Assembly: GCA_031761875.1 (NCBI GenBank) | Contig: CP134492.1 | Coordinates: 2,356,001-2,420,000, forward strand | Reading direction: 5' to 3' | Source of the DNA: Bacillaceae bacterium IKA-2 | Lineage (GTDB): Bacteria > Bacillota > Bacilli > Bacillales > Anaerobacillaceae | DNA length: 64,000 bases | In this document: one piece after another, positions 29,319 through 38,640 of the stretch | How the letters are laid out: every line of letters begins with the position of its first letter | Position numbering within the stretch: the stretch's first letter is position 1 | Program-made: the position numbers and the translations under genes | Notes under the pieces: generated by a model | What the model was told of the DNA's origin: nothing | Databases searched by the model: none | The model's input: the letters and a program-made list of their open reading frames with translations, nothing else

Positions 29319-31541
29319 CTAATTACGATCAAAATGCTCTACTCGATTACGACCTTTCGCTGTTGCTCTATACAATGCTTTATCAGCCTTGCGGAGTAGT
29401 TCTTCCCGATCCATCCCCAATTGCGGCGTAATCGAAGAAACACCGATGGTTGACGTAATATACTTTGCCGTTTTGGAAAATTGATGGTTTATTTGTAATG
29501 AGACAATGTTGTTAAGCATATTGTTAGCGACTATCATTGCTCCCGCCTCATCAGTATTAGGAAGAACTGCTACAAATTCGTCTCCTCCATACCTTGCTAC
29601 AAAATCAGTGCTTCGCTTTGGGATGTTTTGAAGGGATTTAGCTACATTACAAAGCACACGATCTCCTTCTTGATGGCCGTAATGATCATTATACTCTTTA
29701 AACTGGTCAACATCGATAATTACAACAGAAAGAGGCAGTTGCTCTCTTATTGCTCTCTCCCATTCTTCCAAAAATAGCTGGTCAAATTTTCTGCGATTCG
29801 CAATTCCTGTTAAGCCATCATGTTCTGAAAGTTTAATGAGCTTATGATTTAATTCTACAAGTTCCATTTGTGATTGCTTTCTAATCCCTATCTCTTCTGC
29901 AAGTTTTTCTGATGTTTCTGCATTGTTAATAGCAATTCCAATATAGGAAACAAGTGCTCTAATTGAATCTAGATCGTGCTGGTCATAAGCATTTAGCTCT
30001 TTACTTTGAACTGTTACCACACCAATAATTTCTCCTTCTAAAATAAGCGGGCAAAAAATGATAGAAGGACTATGAGTACCATATGTATTTTTTATTTCTT
30101 CTAAGTAATTATAATATTCTTTCTCAGTGTCATTAATCATAATTTCCTGTTTATTCTTAAAGCACCAGACGGCCCAGCTTGATTTACTACTCAGTGGAAT
30201 ATCAAATACTGGAGCATTTTGACCTTCCTCAATGTAGAGCTTATATTCAATTGTTTCATTTTGTTTATTGTGAATACCGATCCCTAAAACAGGAGCATCC
30301 ATTAAACTATTTATCGTTTCATAAATTCGTCTAAATACTTTTTTTATATTTAAAGTAGCTGTAATACTTTGTCCAATTTCACTAATGATTTGAATTTGCG
30401 AATAAGATCTCGACAATTCTTTCGTTTTCCGTTCTAATTCTTCTGTCAATATTTCAAAAGCTTTATTTTTCCGTTGTGATTCTTCTGCTTTTAATTGAAT
30501 CGCAATACCTCTTAACTTACTTTCTTGCTCTAAATTGGTGACTTCCCTTGTTAGATCATGAAATTTTTTATAGTAATAGACGGTTTTATTTACATTTCCT
30601 AAAAGTTGATATTCACTAGCTAATAAAGTACAAACTTGGCATATAAAGTCTTTCGAATTGATCTTTTCAGCTAATTCTAAGCTTTTATATAAACAGGAGA
30701 TCGCTTTCTCTTTCTCGTTTAATTCGATTGCTAAATAATAATAGTCAATATAAAGCTCAATTTCTAAGAATATATCTCCACCTTCACGGTTGACTAGTAA
30801 ACATCGTTCATAGAAATCAATGGCTTTCTCAAGGTTGCCTTTTTTGTATGCTAATTTACCTAGTAAATGTAGACACCCACACTCACTTAAGCCATCATGT
30901 TCTATTTTGCTGATCTGCAAGCAAGTATGTATATATTTTTCAGCTTCGTCATAGTTATTTAGCGCCAAATAAACAGCACCTAAATTAAGAAGCGGAACAC
31001 TTTTTGACGCCTGCCCCTGCTGCTCCTCAAACTTTTTTAAGCTATCTTCGTAAAACTTTAAAGAAATCGTATAATCATGTAGTCGAAAATGTATTTCACC
31101 AATATTATTCAGTAATCCCGCAATTAATTTATCGTATTTAATCGCCGTAGCTAAATTTAAGGCTTGTCCATAGTATTCAAGAGCTCTATCATAAATTTTC
31201 AAATAAACATTTACATTCCCTATAGCATTAAGGATTTCTACCTCATATTCATGTTCATTTAATTTCCTAACCCTTTTCAATCCATCAAAAAGATTTTCTA
31301 ATGCTTGTTCTAATTCTCCTAGCAACCATAAACTTCTGCCTATATGTAAAAGACTTTTGACTACACCTTTCTCATTTCCATCTACCAAGGCCATTTCAAA
31401 AGCCGTCTTTGATAATGCTAGGGAATGAAGGGGTTTCCGACGTTCTAAATTTTCTGAGAGTTTGTTTAAGATCAGGATCTTATCCTCCGTATCACAACAG
31501 TTAGCGAGCAATGGCTCATAGTCTTTTAATATTTCTTGCAA
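29319..31541 (-). CDS. TPR-GAF-GGDEF diguanylate cyclase
   Basis: Cytoplasmic signalling protein of 740 residues. Residues 1 to about 330 are tetratricopeptide repeats (several YxxALxYYGQAL-type units). A coiled coil near 340-400 is followed by a GAF domain (about 400-550) and a C-terminal GGDEF domain with the active-site motif RYGGDEFVAVLP and the leading DGLTGIANRRKFD. It should therefore make cyclic di-GMP. No inhibitory RxxD site is obvious before GGDEF. I set the start at TTG 31539-31541, seven bases after GGAGGAG. It lies just downstream of the glycan operon on the same strand, separated by a terminator and 290 bases. Confidence 0.9.
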   Translation of the reverse strand: MQEILKDYEPLLANCCDTEDKILILNKLSENLERRKPLHSLALSKTAFEMALVDGNEKGVVKSLLHIGRSLWLLGELEQALENLFDGLKRVRKLNEHEYEVEILNAIGNVNVYLKIYDRALEYYGQALNLATAIKYDKLIAGLLNNIGEIHFRLHDYTISLKFYEDSLKKFEEQQGQASKSVPLLNLGAVYLALNNYDEAEKYIHTCLQISKIEHDGLSECGCLHLLGKLAYKKGNLEKAIDFYERCLLVNREGGDIFLEIELYIDYYYLAIELNEKEKAISCLYKSLELAEKINSKDFICQVCTLLASEYQLLGNVNKTVYYYKKFHDLTREVTNLEQESKLRGIAIQLKAEESQRKNKAFEILTEELERKTKELSRSYSQIQIISEIGQSITATLNIKKVFRRIYETINSLMDAPVLGIGIHNKQNETIEYKLYIEEGQNAPVFDIPLSSKSSWAVWCFKNKQEIMINDTEKEYYNYLEEIKNTYGTHSPSIIFCPLILEGEIIGVVTVQSKELNAYDQHDLDSIRALVSYIGIAINNAETSEKLAEEIGIRKQSQMELVELNHKLIKLSEHDGLTGIANRRKFDQLFLEEWERAIREQLPLSVVIIDVDQFKEYNDHYGHQEGDRVLCNVAKSLQNIPKRSTDFVARYGGDEFVAVLPNTDEAGAMIVANNMLNNIVSLQINHQFSKTAKYITSTIGVSSITPQLGMDREELLRKADKALYRATAKGRNRVEHFDRN

Positions 31542-31833
31542 AAGGATTCTCCTCCACTCTAAGCTATGCATCTATATAGCGTTACAGATATAATAGTTTG
31601 ATTTTTAATTATTCTACTAAAATTTTACTACAGTTTGCTAAACTTTGCTTGAAAATGATTTTTGAATGTTAAGTAAATTTTAAATAACTAGTTTATGGAT
31701 TGAAATACCAATCTTATGTTTATCGATTGTCTTGCAAAGTGACTCCAAAAGGTGAGCTTCGATTTTCAATTGAAGAGCCAGATAAGCCGTTGAATTCCCC
31801 TAAAAATTAGCTCGGTACTGGACATAATAAAAT

Positions 31834-31867
31834 AACAGCCTAAAGGGTAAAGATCCCTAAGGCTGTT
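31834..31867 (-). terminator. Terminator of the exopolysaccharide operon
   Basis: Stem AACAGCC...GGCTGTT with inner CCCT/AGGG pairing overlaps the stop codon of the last operon gene. On the minus strand it is followed by ATTTTATT. Confidence 0.7.
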
Positions 31868-32753
31868 TTAACTCTTGCCAACTTATTAAATGGTGAATAG
31901 CAACTCCTGAAAAAGATTTGTTTTTCAAATAAAATTTTTTGACGATTTCTAATTCTGCGTTCATTTCTTCAATACTTGTTCCATTAAAAGATGTATAACT
32001 CTCGGGTAATGGTGCCGTTTCTACAGCGATAATTAGCTTTTTCTTTTCTTTATCGGCCCAATCGATTTCATTTTGACTAATCTCAATAATACCACCCTCA
32101 CCAATTGCATGGTTTCGATAGGCCATAATCGTAATTTCATCGACTGTTTTAATGATCCACTCTGCTAAATTACCTTCGCCAAATTGATTATTAAAATCAA
32201 TTTCATCAAACCAAAATGGAATATCGATAGCAAAGGTAAGATTCAATTCCTTACTTTGCTTTAGAACCCTCTTCACCATCGCCTGATATTGTACAATAAT
32301 TTCGGCCTGATTAGTTTCCCAGCCAGCTTGTAAGTAAGGTTCTACATCTAGATGAATACCTTTAAATTGTTGATTAGCTATTGATGAGCGTTGGTATAAG
32401 GCAAGCCAGGCAAGAAAAGTATCTTCTTCACTCCTGTTAACTGCCCAAGTTGGTGAACCATCTAGTGCATAAACATTAACTTCCATTGCTGTCATCACAG
32501 AAATGAACTGTTGATAATAATCAAAGTCAATTTCCTGAGAATATTGTAGGTAAATAGAAGTGATTTTTTCTACTTCTACAAATTGAATAATTTCCGTCGT
32601 ATCAGCTTCTAGTAATTTTGTATCCCAAAGCCAAGTTGCTAGTTCAGGTTGTTTGTTTTCGGGCAAAATAAAATAAGATATGAACAATACAATTAAACCG
32701 ACTATTAATAAACTGATAAACAAGCTCATGATCTTCATTTTGTCACAGCTCAT
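31857..32753 (-). CDS. Membrane-anchored TIM-barrel glycosidase-like protein
   Basis: Protein of about 298 residues with an N-terminal membrane anchor (MSLFISLLIVGLIVLFISYFI) and an external domain. The segment FKGIHLDVEPY, followed by FAIDIPFWFDEI, DEITIMAYRNHA and KLIIAVETA, reads as successive strands of a TIM barrel. The HLDVEPY Glu is a candidate catalytic acid of a GH18-like or related glycosidase. Family not firmly recognised. It is the last gene of the operon, 84 bases after the 1089-residue protein. A start at 32738 (MKIMSLF) is an alternative. A role in trimming or releasing the polysaccharide is inference. Confidence 0.7.
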   Translation of the reverse strand: MSCDKMKIMSLFISLLIVGLIVLFISYFILPENKQPELATWLWDTKLLEADTTEIIQFVEVEKITSIYLQYSQEIDFDYYQQFISVMTAMEVNVYALDGSPTWAVNRSEEDTFLAWLALYQRSSIANQQFKGIHLDVEPYLQAGWETNQAEIIVQYQAMVKRVLKQSKELNLTFAIDIPFWFDEIDFNNQFGEGNLAEWIIKTVDEITIMAYRNHAIGEGGIIEISQNEIDWADKEKKKLIIAVETAPLPESYTSFNGTSIEEMNAELEIVKKFYLKNKSFSGVAIHHLISWQELKQP

Positions 32754-32837
32754 TTCTAATCATAATTTTTAAAAAAAGTAGGAGGTAATGATCTGTGTAA
32801 CATCCCCTCCTACTTGATACCGTTCTCGATTTTCGAT

Positions 32838-35800
32838 TTATCTGGATGATGTAAACGCTTTTTTGACGATATAATAGGACTGCTTCAATCGTTCCTCATA
32901 GAGCGGCAGATCCCACGTTTCCCAGGAGTACATCTCGATGCTTTCCTTCACCATTCGTCCATTTTGTAACTCGGGAAGTGAATCTATCACCTCATATTGA
33001 AAGTCTTCGTTGTTGGTTGGTTGAACGAAAAGGACTCCAACGTTAATCCCATCAATAAATTGACCTATTTCTCCCTCATCTTCTTCATAAATATTGGAGA
33101 TAACCTCGCGTTGACTTGGATCTTTAAAACTTAATAGCAGCCAAGGGATACGAATTTCGATTATGCCATCTTCAGGGTTACTATAAAAATCAGCAAGTGA
33201 ATCATAATCAACGGCTTCAGGGTTCCCATTACCATGACGCAATTGACCAGTTTCATAGTAACTAAATGGAATCACTTTATTTTGTGAAGGAATCCGTATT
33301 TCTTGATTTAGAGCAAAATGGATTGGTTGAAATGAGCCACTATTATTAACCGGCAATGGTGCTTCTGGTTCAAGGAATTCATAATCATATTGTAATTTAA
33401 ATAGATCATAATAACGATCGACCAATACTCGTGATTGATCATTTCCATTGATTTCAATGACGAAATCTATTCCCTGATCGATTGTTACACCGTCTATCGT
33501 CTCAATCGTTTGATTTCCTTGATTAGGAATCGTATCTAATAATAAAATCGGAAACCCATTTACTGTTGGATCCTGCTTCGAATCAACTGTGAGGTCTAAA
33601 CGTAAATAGAGATAACGTTCATCGTGATCAATAAATAGCTTTTCTAGGATTGGTTGTTCACTAGTATATAATGGTGAAACGTCCTGCCAATCACTGCGGT
33701 CACCGTCAACTTTAATTTTGTGTCTATCAAAGCTTAAGAGACCAAATTGCTGTTCATTCGTTTGAGCATTAGACCAATATGGGCGGCGTTCAGGAGAATC
33801 ATAATCCATTGTGTTCCATGTTCTCTTAAACCATTCATCCTGCCATGTAAAGATGAGTCCACCTAAGAGACCTTCATGAATGATGTCTTCATAAAGTTGA
33901 ACGGTGATTTCGCCTTGCTCCTCTTCACTCAAAAAACCTTGATTCTTGCCAAATGGATTTTCATGTGTCATTCCACGTGATCCTGGAACACCAAATTCAG
34001 CGATAAGAATAGGCATTTCATGCGCTTCATGTAAATCTTTTAAATAGGCAGCATAGTTGTTATACTCTCCACGGTGATCAACAAATTCCAAGTACCTACT
34101 TTCATAGTTAAGAAAATCGGGATAATATGGGTACACATGATAAGAAGCAAATTGATTTGTCGCAGTTGCTGCTCCTTTTATGTTAATAACATTAGGATCT
34201 ACTCCTACCATATCCTCCTCGACATTTGGTTCAGCCGGGTGAGTTAATAAATCAGTCGTTACCCAATTAGTAAAACTTACCGGTCTGATCCATTGATACC
34301 GGTCGGCTTCGTAACTAATTAATTCGTCAAGTTGATAGGCAAGCCAATGTTCAAAGCCTTGTGCGTTGGTAGTCTCAACGAAGTTTCCGTCATAATCGCC
34401 TATAGTAGCGTGCTTTTCGTTTGTTCCCTCGACCATTTTTGGATACCATTCAATACCAATAATCCAGCCTATAACGTATTGAGAAATATCAGCGTGATAG
34501 AATCCGTGAGCATGTCCTGGTCGATGTTCGACAAAGGCTTTGCCGTGAATAACATCGACAATTCGTTTCATTTCTTCCTGAAACTTATCAGTAATCTCCA
34601 GATCAAAGGCGTCAAGTGTTTCTTCAAGAGGTTCCTCATCGATCCAAACGCCCTGCATTAGGTAAATTGGTTCGGCATTTTGTTCATTGTAGTTCTTTAA
34701 TGCATCATAAAAGCCAGGTGGATGAAGGGTATAAATCCGAATCGTATTGGCACCCATCTCGCCAATATATTGTAACCATCGGTAGTACTCTTCTTCAGTT
34801 ATTGCTGCCTCACCAGGGAAAACACCTGGTTTTGCCTTCCCAATGTTCACACCTTTAATAGAAATCGCTTCCCATTCATCGTTAACATAAATTTCAAAAG
34901 AGTCTTCATTAATTCTTGATGTGTAAGCTAACACGCCTTCTTTTGCAACATCAAGATGCTTTTCTTCATCCAAAATTTCGTCTTTAACTTCTGAAAGAAG
35001 TGTTTTCATTATCGGGACGTACGTTTTCCAAAAAAAACTTTTTTCTGAAAACTTATTCATACTTAAAAGTTCCATAATTTTATTCAAGCCTTTATATTTA
35101 TAAAAAGGTGGTACATTAGCGATATCAGTGAAATCTCCAGCAAAATAATAGCTTCTCGAATACGCGCGCTCATGCTCAATAATCCCAGCAAACTCTAAAG
35201 GTATGTTGTTCTCAAGTAATTCCGCTGTACCTGATTCAGTTAAATCCCAGTTATAATAGGCTAAAACATCCTGCTCACTTTTAGCTGTGACAATATCAAA
35301 CCAATACATATAGTTTGGACTGTCTTTTAAACCGAACTTTTCAGTTCCGCGCTCCGTAAAATTAAGACGAATCCCCTTGTTCCCGAAATGTTCCTCTGCT
35401 AAAAGAACGACAAGATCTTCTTGTAGCTCATTTACTAGTACGAATCCTCCGCCCTCATACTCCCATTTTGAAGCTAATACCTCTTCATAATGATTCAGCA
35501 TCCACTCAGGAATTTCGCTATTTAAGTCGGGATCAAGTTCTTCAAAATATCTACCTGACCACCCTGACCATTCAAGTTGCAGATAATCACTAACGCTTTC
35601 ACGAACAACTGCATCGGTCGGTGAGGCAAATGTGTTAAACTCGACAATCAACGTGCTTTGTTTATCTTTTTGCAATCGTTCGATGATCGTTTGCCATTCT
35701 TCCATCTCAAGCCCACCATAGATGAGCGATGAACGAGTACCATCTCTATCTAAATCAATCCAAGGAAGATCGTCTTCATATACACCATAAGTATCGGCAA

Positions 35801-36107
35801 GATAAATAAGATCGATGTTCTCATAAGAAGCTGGTAAAGGTCGAATGCGATACGTTTGATTTGCTTCATCCGGAAAAAAACCGAAATAATCACTAGACTT
35901 GTCATAACTAGATTCATCCTGCTTTACATAGCCAAAATGATTTAACACCCATGTTATCCCAAGGTGCTCACGATAAGACTCGTCTGCTACTGTTTTGTCG
36001 ATGATGGCAACCTGCAATTCTATTTTCTCATCTGAAAACCACAAAATCACTGGAAGGAGAAAAATCAATACTAGAAAAATCAAAGCTAATCCCCATTTTA
36101 CATTCAT
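32838..36107 (-). CDS. Large membrane-anchored glycoside hydrolase-like protein
   Basis: Protein of 1089 residues: one N-terminal membrane helix (about residues 6-25), then a long extracellular part. Residues 30-330 hold a Rossmann-like region (LIYLADTYGVY). Residues 410-760 form a TIM barrel typical of clan A glycosidases (MGANTIRIYTLHPPGFY, IIGIEWYP, ILIAEFGVPGS, GLIFTWQDEW). The two Glu at IGIEWYP and IAEFGVP are candidate acid/base and nucleophile. The last 250 residues look like a carbohydrate-binding beta sandwich. ATG behind AAAGGAGG, 14 bases after the glycosyltransferase gene. Probably processes the polymer made by its neighbour; exact family unknown. Confidence 0.75.
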   Translation of the reverse strand: MNVKWGLALIFLVLIFLLPVILWFSDEKIELQVAIIDKTVADESYREHLGITWVLNHFGYVKQDESSYDKSSDYFGFFPDEANQTYRIRPLPASYENIDLIYLADTYGVYEDDLPWIDLDRDGTRSSLIYGGLEMEEWQTIIERLQKDKQSTLIVEFNTFASPTDAVVRESVSDYLQLEWSGWSGRYFEELDPDLNSEIPEWMLNHYEEVLASKWEYEGGGFVLVNELQEDLVVLLAEEHFGNKGIRLNFTERGTEKFGLKDSPNYMYWFDIVTAKSEQDVLAYYNWDLTESGTAELLENNIPLEFAGIIEHERAYSRSYYFAGDFTDIANVPPFYKYKGLNKIMELLSMNKFSEKSFFWKTYVPIMKTLLSEVKDEILDEEKHLDVAKEGVLAYTSRINEDSFEIYVNDEWEAISIKGVNIGKAKPGVFPGEAAITEEEYYRWLQYIGEMGANTIRIYTLHPPGFYDALKNYNEQNAEPIYLMQGVWIDEEPLEETLDAFDLEITDKFQEEMKRIVDVIHGKAFVEHRPGHAHGFYHADISQYVIGWIIGIEWYPKMVEGTNEKHATIGDYDGNFVETTNAQGFEHWLAYQLDELISYEADRYQWIRPVSFTNWVTTDLLTHPAEPNVEEDMVGVDPNVINIKGAATATNQFASYHVYPYYPDFLNYESRYLEFVDHRGEYNNYAAYLKDLHEAHEMPILIAEFGVPGSRGMTHENPFGKNQGFLSEEEQGEITVQLYEDIIHEGLLGGLIFTWQDEWFKRTWNTMDYDSPERRPYWSNAQTNEQQFGLLSFDRHKIKVDGDRSDWQDVSPLYTSEQPILEKLFIDHDERYLYLRLDLTVDSKQDPTVNGFPILLLDTIPNQGNQTIETIDGVTIDQGIDFVIEINGNDQSRVLVDRYYDLFKLQYDYEFLEPEAPLPVNNSGSFQPIHFALNQEIRIPSQNKVIPFSYYETGQLRHGNGNPEAVDYDSLADFYSNPEDGIIEIRIPWLLLSFKDPSQREVISNIYEEDEGEIGQFIDGINVGVLFVQPTNNEDFQYEVIDSLPELQNGRMVKESIEMYSWETWDLPLYEERLKQSYYIVKKAFTSSR

Positions 36108-36121
36108 TTAAGATTCCTCCT

Positions 36122-37567
36122 TTACGATGAAACTCCCTTTCTTTTCATAACACCCCAGCTTTGGTCTCTCTTAAATATAGCAACAAACAGTGCCCTGAAT
36201 CTCCAAAATGCTAAAAGTGGACGATACCAAAATGATTCTGTTAATGAGTATAAAACAAGCTTATTTAAGTCAGACACTTTTTGATACCTTCCAAATCGCC
36301 ACTCTTCGAGTAATACAGCTCCTAAAGAAAGAAATGACCCATAAATTACTAACATTAAAAAAAGTAAACTAGAATATTGGATATTAACTACACTTAGGAT
36401 CAGCCCAAGAATCACTAATGAATAACCAATCACTTCAATAACTGCTCCTAAGAGCTCAATGATAAGAAAATAGGGCATCGCGATAAGTCCGACACTTTTG
36501 TATTTAGGATTAAACATCATTTTTTTATGGATCCATAGACTTTCAAATAAACCGCGGTACCAACGCATTCTTTGAGTTTTTAAGTCTTTTAGTGTCTCTG
36601 GTGCTTCTGTATAACAAACGGGATCAGCTACAAAAATAATTTTTGCACCCCAGTCGTTATCAATGTTCATTTGGTGCAAGCGAACAACTAGTTCCATATC
36701 TTCACCAATCGTCCCAACTTTATAGCCACCAGATTGAATCACTCGTGATGTTTTAAATACTCCAAAAGCTCCAGAAATAATCAGAAGCAAATTATTTCGA
36801 CTTAAACCAATTCTTCCTGTTAAAAACGCTCTCAAGTATTCGATCGTTTGCATAATGACTAACGCTTGAGAGGAAAGGTTTCTTTCTTGCAGCTCACCTT
36901 TGACAATTTTGTTACCATTGGAGAGAAGAATATTACCTCCTGTAGCCAAAATCTCATCACCTGCATTTTCAATAATCGGCTTCATTATTTTAAGTAGTGA
37001 ATCTGATTCAAGGATTGTATCACCGTCAATTGATGCAAAATATGGATATTTAGAAAAGTTAATTCCTGCATTTAAAGCATCGGATTTTCCGCCATTTTGT
37101 TTATCAATCATATATAAATATGGAAATATTTGTGACTGATAGGTTTCTTTTATTGGTTGTGTATTAATTCCATTTCTTGTTTGATAAACTTTATTATTTA
37201 ACTTTTCCATCTGAAATTGTTGAATCATTTTCTCAAGTGTACGATCTTCCGAACCATCGTTTATGACAATAACTTCAAACTCAGGGTAGTTTAAGCGTCC
37301 GTTACCAGTAACTAAAGAAAGTACACTTCCAACGATTCCCAGCTCTTCATTATAGGCGGGAACTAATATCGATAATGGTGGCGTAAAACGGGAATTTTTC
37401 AGTTCTTTGTAGGGTTCAACATTATGAAGGTGTCTTTCTTTTCTTATCCTATTAAATGAAAAAAGAAAGAGTAGTAGGTAGATTAAACATACAGCAACGA
37501 GATAGAAGATCACAAATTGATTAAATAAAACTAATACATTTCTGCCTATTTCCCAAATATTACTCAT
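36122..37567 (-). CDS. Processive-type GT2 membrane glycosyltransferase
   Basis: Integral membrane glycosyltransferase of 481 residues with the order seen in cellulose, hyaluronan and poly-N-acetylglucosamine synthases. There is an N-terminal helix (about 15-37), then the GT-A domain with VPAYNEE, INDGSED, SIDGDT (DxD), GEDMEL (ED) and QRMRWYRG (QxxRW), then three or four C-terminal helices. It lacks a PilZ domain, so any c-di-GMP control must come from another protein. Its ATG overlaps the end of the HEAT-repeat gene by eight bases, which implies translational coupling. Sugar specificity cannot be told. It is the likely synthase of the operon. Confidence 0.88.
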   Translation of the reverse strand: MSNIWEIGRNVLVLFNQFVIFYLVAVCLIYLLLFLFSFNRIRKERHLHNVEPYKELKNSRFTPPLSILVPAYNEELGIVGSVLSLVTGNGRLNYPEFEVIVINDGSEDRTLEKMIQQFQMEKLNNKVYQTRNGINTQPIKETYQSQIFPYLYMIDKQNGGKSDALNAGINFSKYPYFASIDGDTILESDSLLKIMKPIIENAGDEILATGGNILLSNGNKIVKGELQERNLSSQALVIMQTIEYLRAFLTGRIGLSRNNLLLIISGAFGVFKTSRVIQSGGYKVGTIGEDMELVVRLHQMNIDNDWGAKIIFVADPVCYTEAPETLKDLKTQRMRWYRGLFESLWIHKKMMFNPKYKSVGLIAMPYFLIIELLGAVIEVIGYSLVILGLILSVVNIQYSSLLFLMLVIYGSFLSLGAVLLEEWRFGRYQKVSDLNKLVLYSLTESFWYRPLLAFWRFRALFVAIFKRDQSWGVMKRKGVSS

Positions 37568-38639
37568 AATCTAGACTCCTTTCTAACCATTCCAGCGCAA
37601 TATTTCTAGAGTACTTATCTGAGTGATTATTTACAATGATCAAAAGTCGTTCCTTGCCATTTTTATATTTGCGAAATGCCTTAGCAGCCTCTGTCCTAAC
37701 CATAAATTTCTGATCTGAAATTAATTCCTCTAAAAACTGGATAAATTGTTCGTCTTTTATCATCCCGAATAATCGCGCCGCCATAAGGCGCTCACCTGTT
37801 GTTTCGTCACTTTTCCAATTTTCACGTTGTGAGTTTGTTTCAAACCAGCTAATAATAACCTCCGGTGAACTTAAATAACCAATATGAGCAACAGTTTTTA
37901 AGGCTCTAATCCTGAGCTCACTTGCCTCTGTATTTAATAAGTTTTCAAGAAATGTAATAATTTCCAATGAGCGTAGGTTTTTATTACGAATTAAGTCTAA
38001 AAGACCTATTTGCCATGATTGATCCAGCTCTTCAAACATTTCGAGATATTCACTTAAATTGTTCTCATCAACAAGTCGATTTAAGATAACATTTAGTAAA
38101 AATGGTGGTAATCCTTTTGACTCTTTAAAGACTTCATAGCAATTATCATATTCTAATGACGCTAGCAAAATAAAAATTTGATATTCTTCTTCTTTCGATA
38201 AATTGGGGCGTTTTAAGTGTTGGAGAATATCATCTTGAATCACATCTAATTTGAACAGATCAAAAAAATAAAGTGTATTCATCCGAACACCCCATTTCCG
38301 ATCGTTTAGTCGTTTACGATATTCAGCTAAAAAATAATGCTCAATAAATTTTTTAATCGGACTACCATTTTTATCGATTTTATAATTCATTAAATAAACG
38401 CTAAAAAAATCTTCTAAGGCACTAAACTGATGCGACTTAGTCGGAACAAATGAAACTTGCTCAAGATCTCCATGGATAAGATAAGCTTGGATCTCTTCTT
38501 GATGCTCTGTCAGCCAAGCTTGTTTTTTTCTGGCATAGCGATTGTTTGTTGTCTTAATAACAACAAGATATATATATAAACAAAATAAGACAAAGACTAA
38601 AAAACTAGTAAAAGAAATAATCATCATTTCTGAAATCAT
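37560..38639 (-). CDS. Membrane-anchored HEAT-repeat protein
   Basis: Protein of 359 residues with one N-terminal membrane helix (ISFTSFLVFVLFCLYIYLVVI) and a cytoplasmic body of alpha-alpha repeats of HEAT/PBS-lyase type. Examples are LRIRALKTVAHIGYL and KFMVRTEAAKAFRKYKNGK near the C-terminus. Such a scaffold could link the regulator and the glycosyltransferase at the membrane. Its ATG follows the stop of the regulator gene after one base, and its end overlaps the glycosyltransferase start. No catalytic motif. Function is inferred only from this position. Confidence 0.8.
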   Translation of the reverse strand: MISEMMIISFTSFLVFVLFCLYIYLVVIKTTNNRYARKKQAWLTEHQEEIQAYLIHGDLEQVSFVPTKSHQFSALEDFFSVYLMNYKIDKNGSPIKKFIEHYFLAEYRKRLNDRKWGVRMNTLYFFDLFKLDVIQDDILQHLKRPNLSKEEEYQIFILLASLEYDNCYEVFKESKGLPPFLLNVILNRLVDENNLSEYLEMFEELDQSWQIGLLDLIRNKNLRSLEIITFLENLLNTEASELRIRALKTVAHIGYLSSPEVIISWFETNSQRENWKSDETTGERLMAARLFGMIKDEQFIQFLEELISDQKFMVRTEAAKAFRKYKNGKERLLIIVNNHSDKYSRNIALEWLERSLDYE

Positions 38640-38640
38640 C

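Noticed and set aside
31542-31833. c-di-GMP (GEMM) riboswitch before the diguanylate cyclase
   Set aside because: The conserved GEMM core sequences were not found on the minus strand; only a weak hairpin is present.
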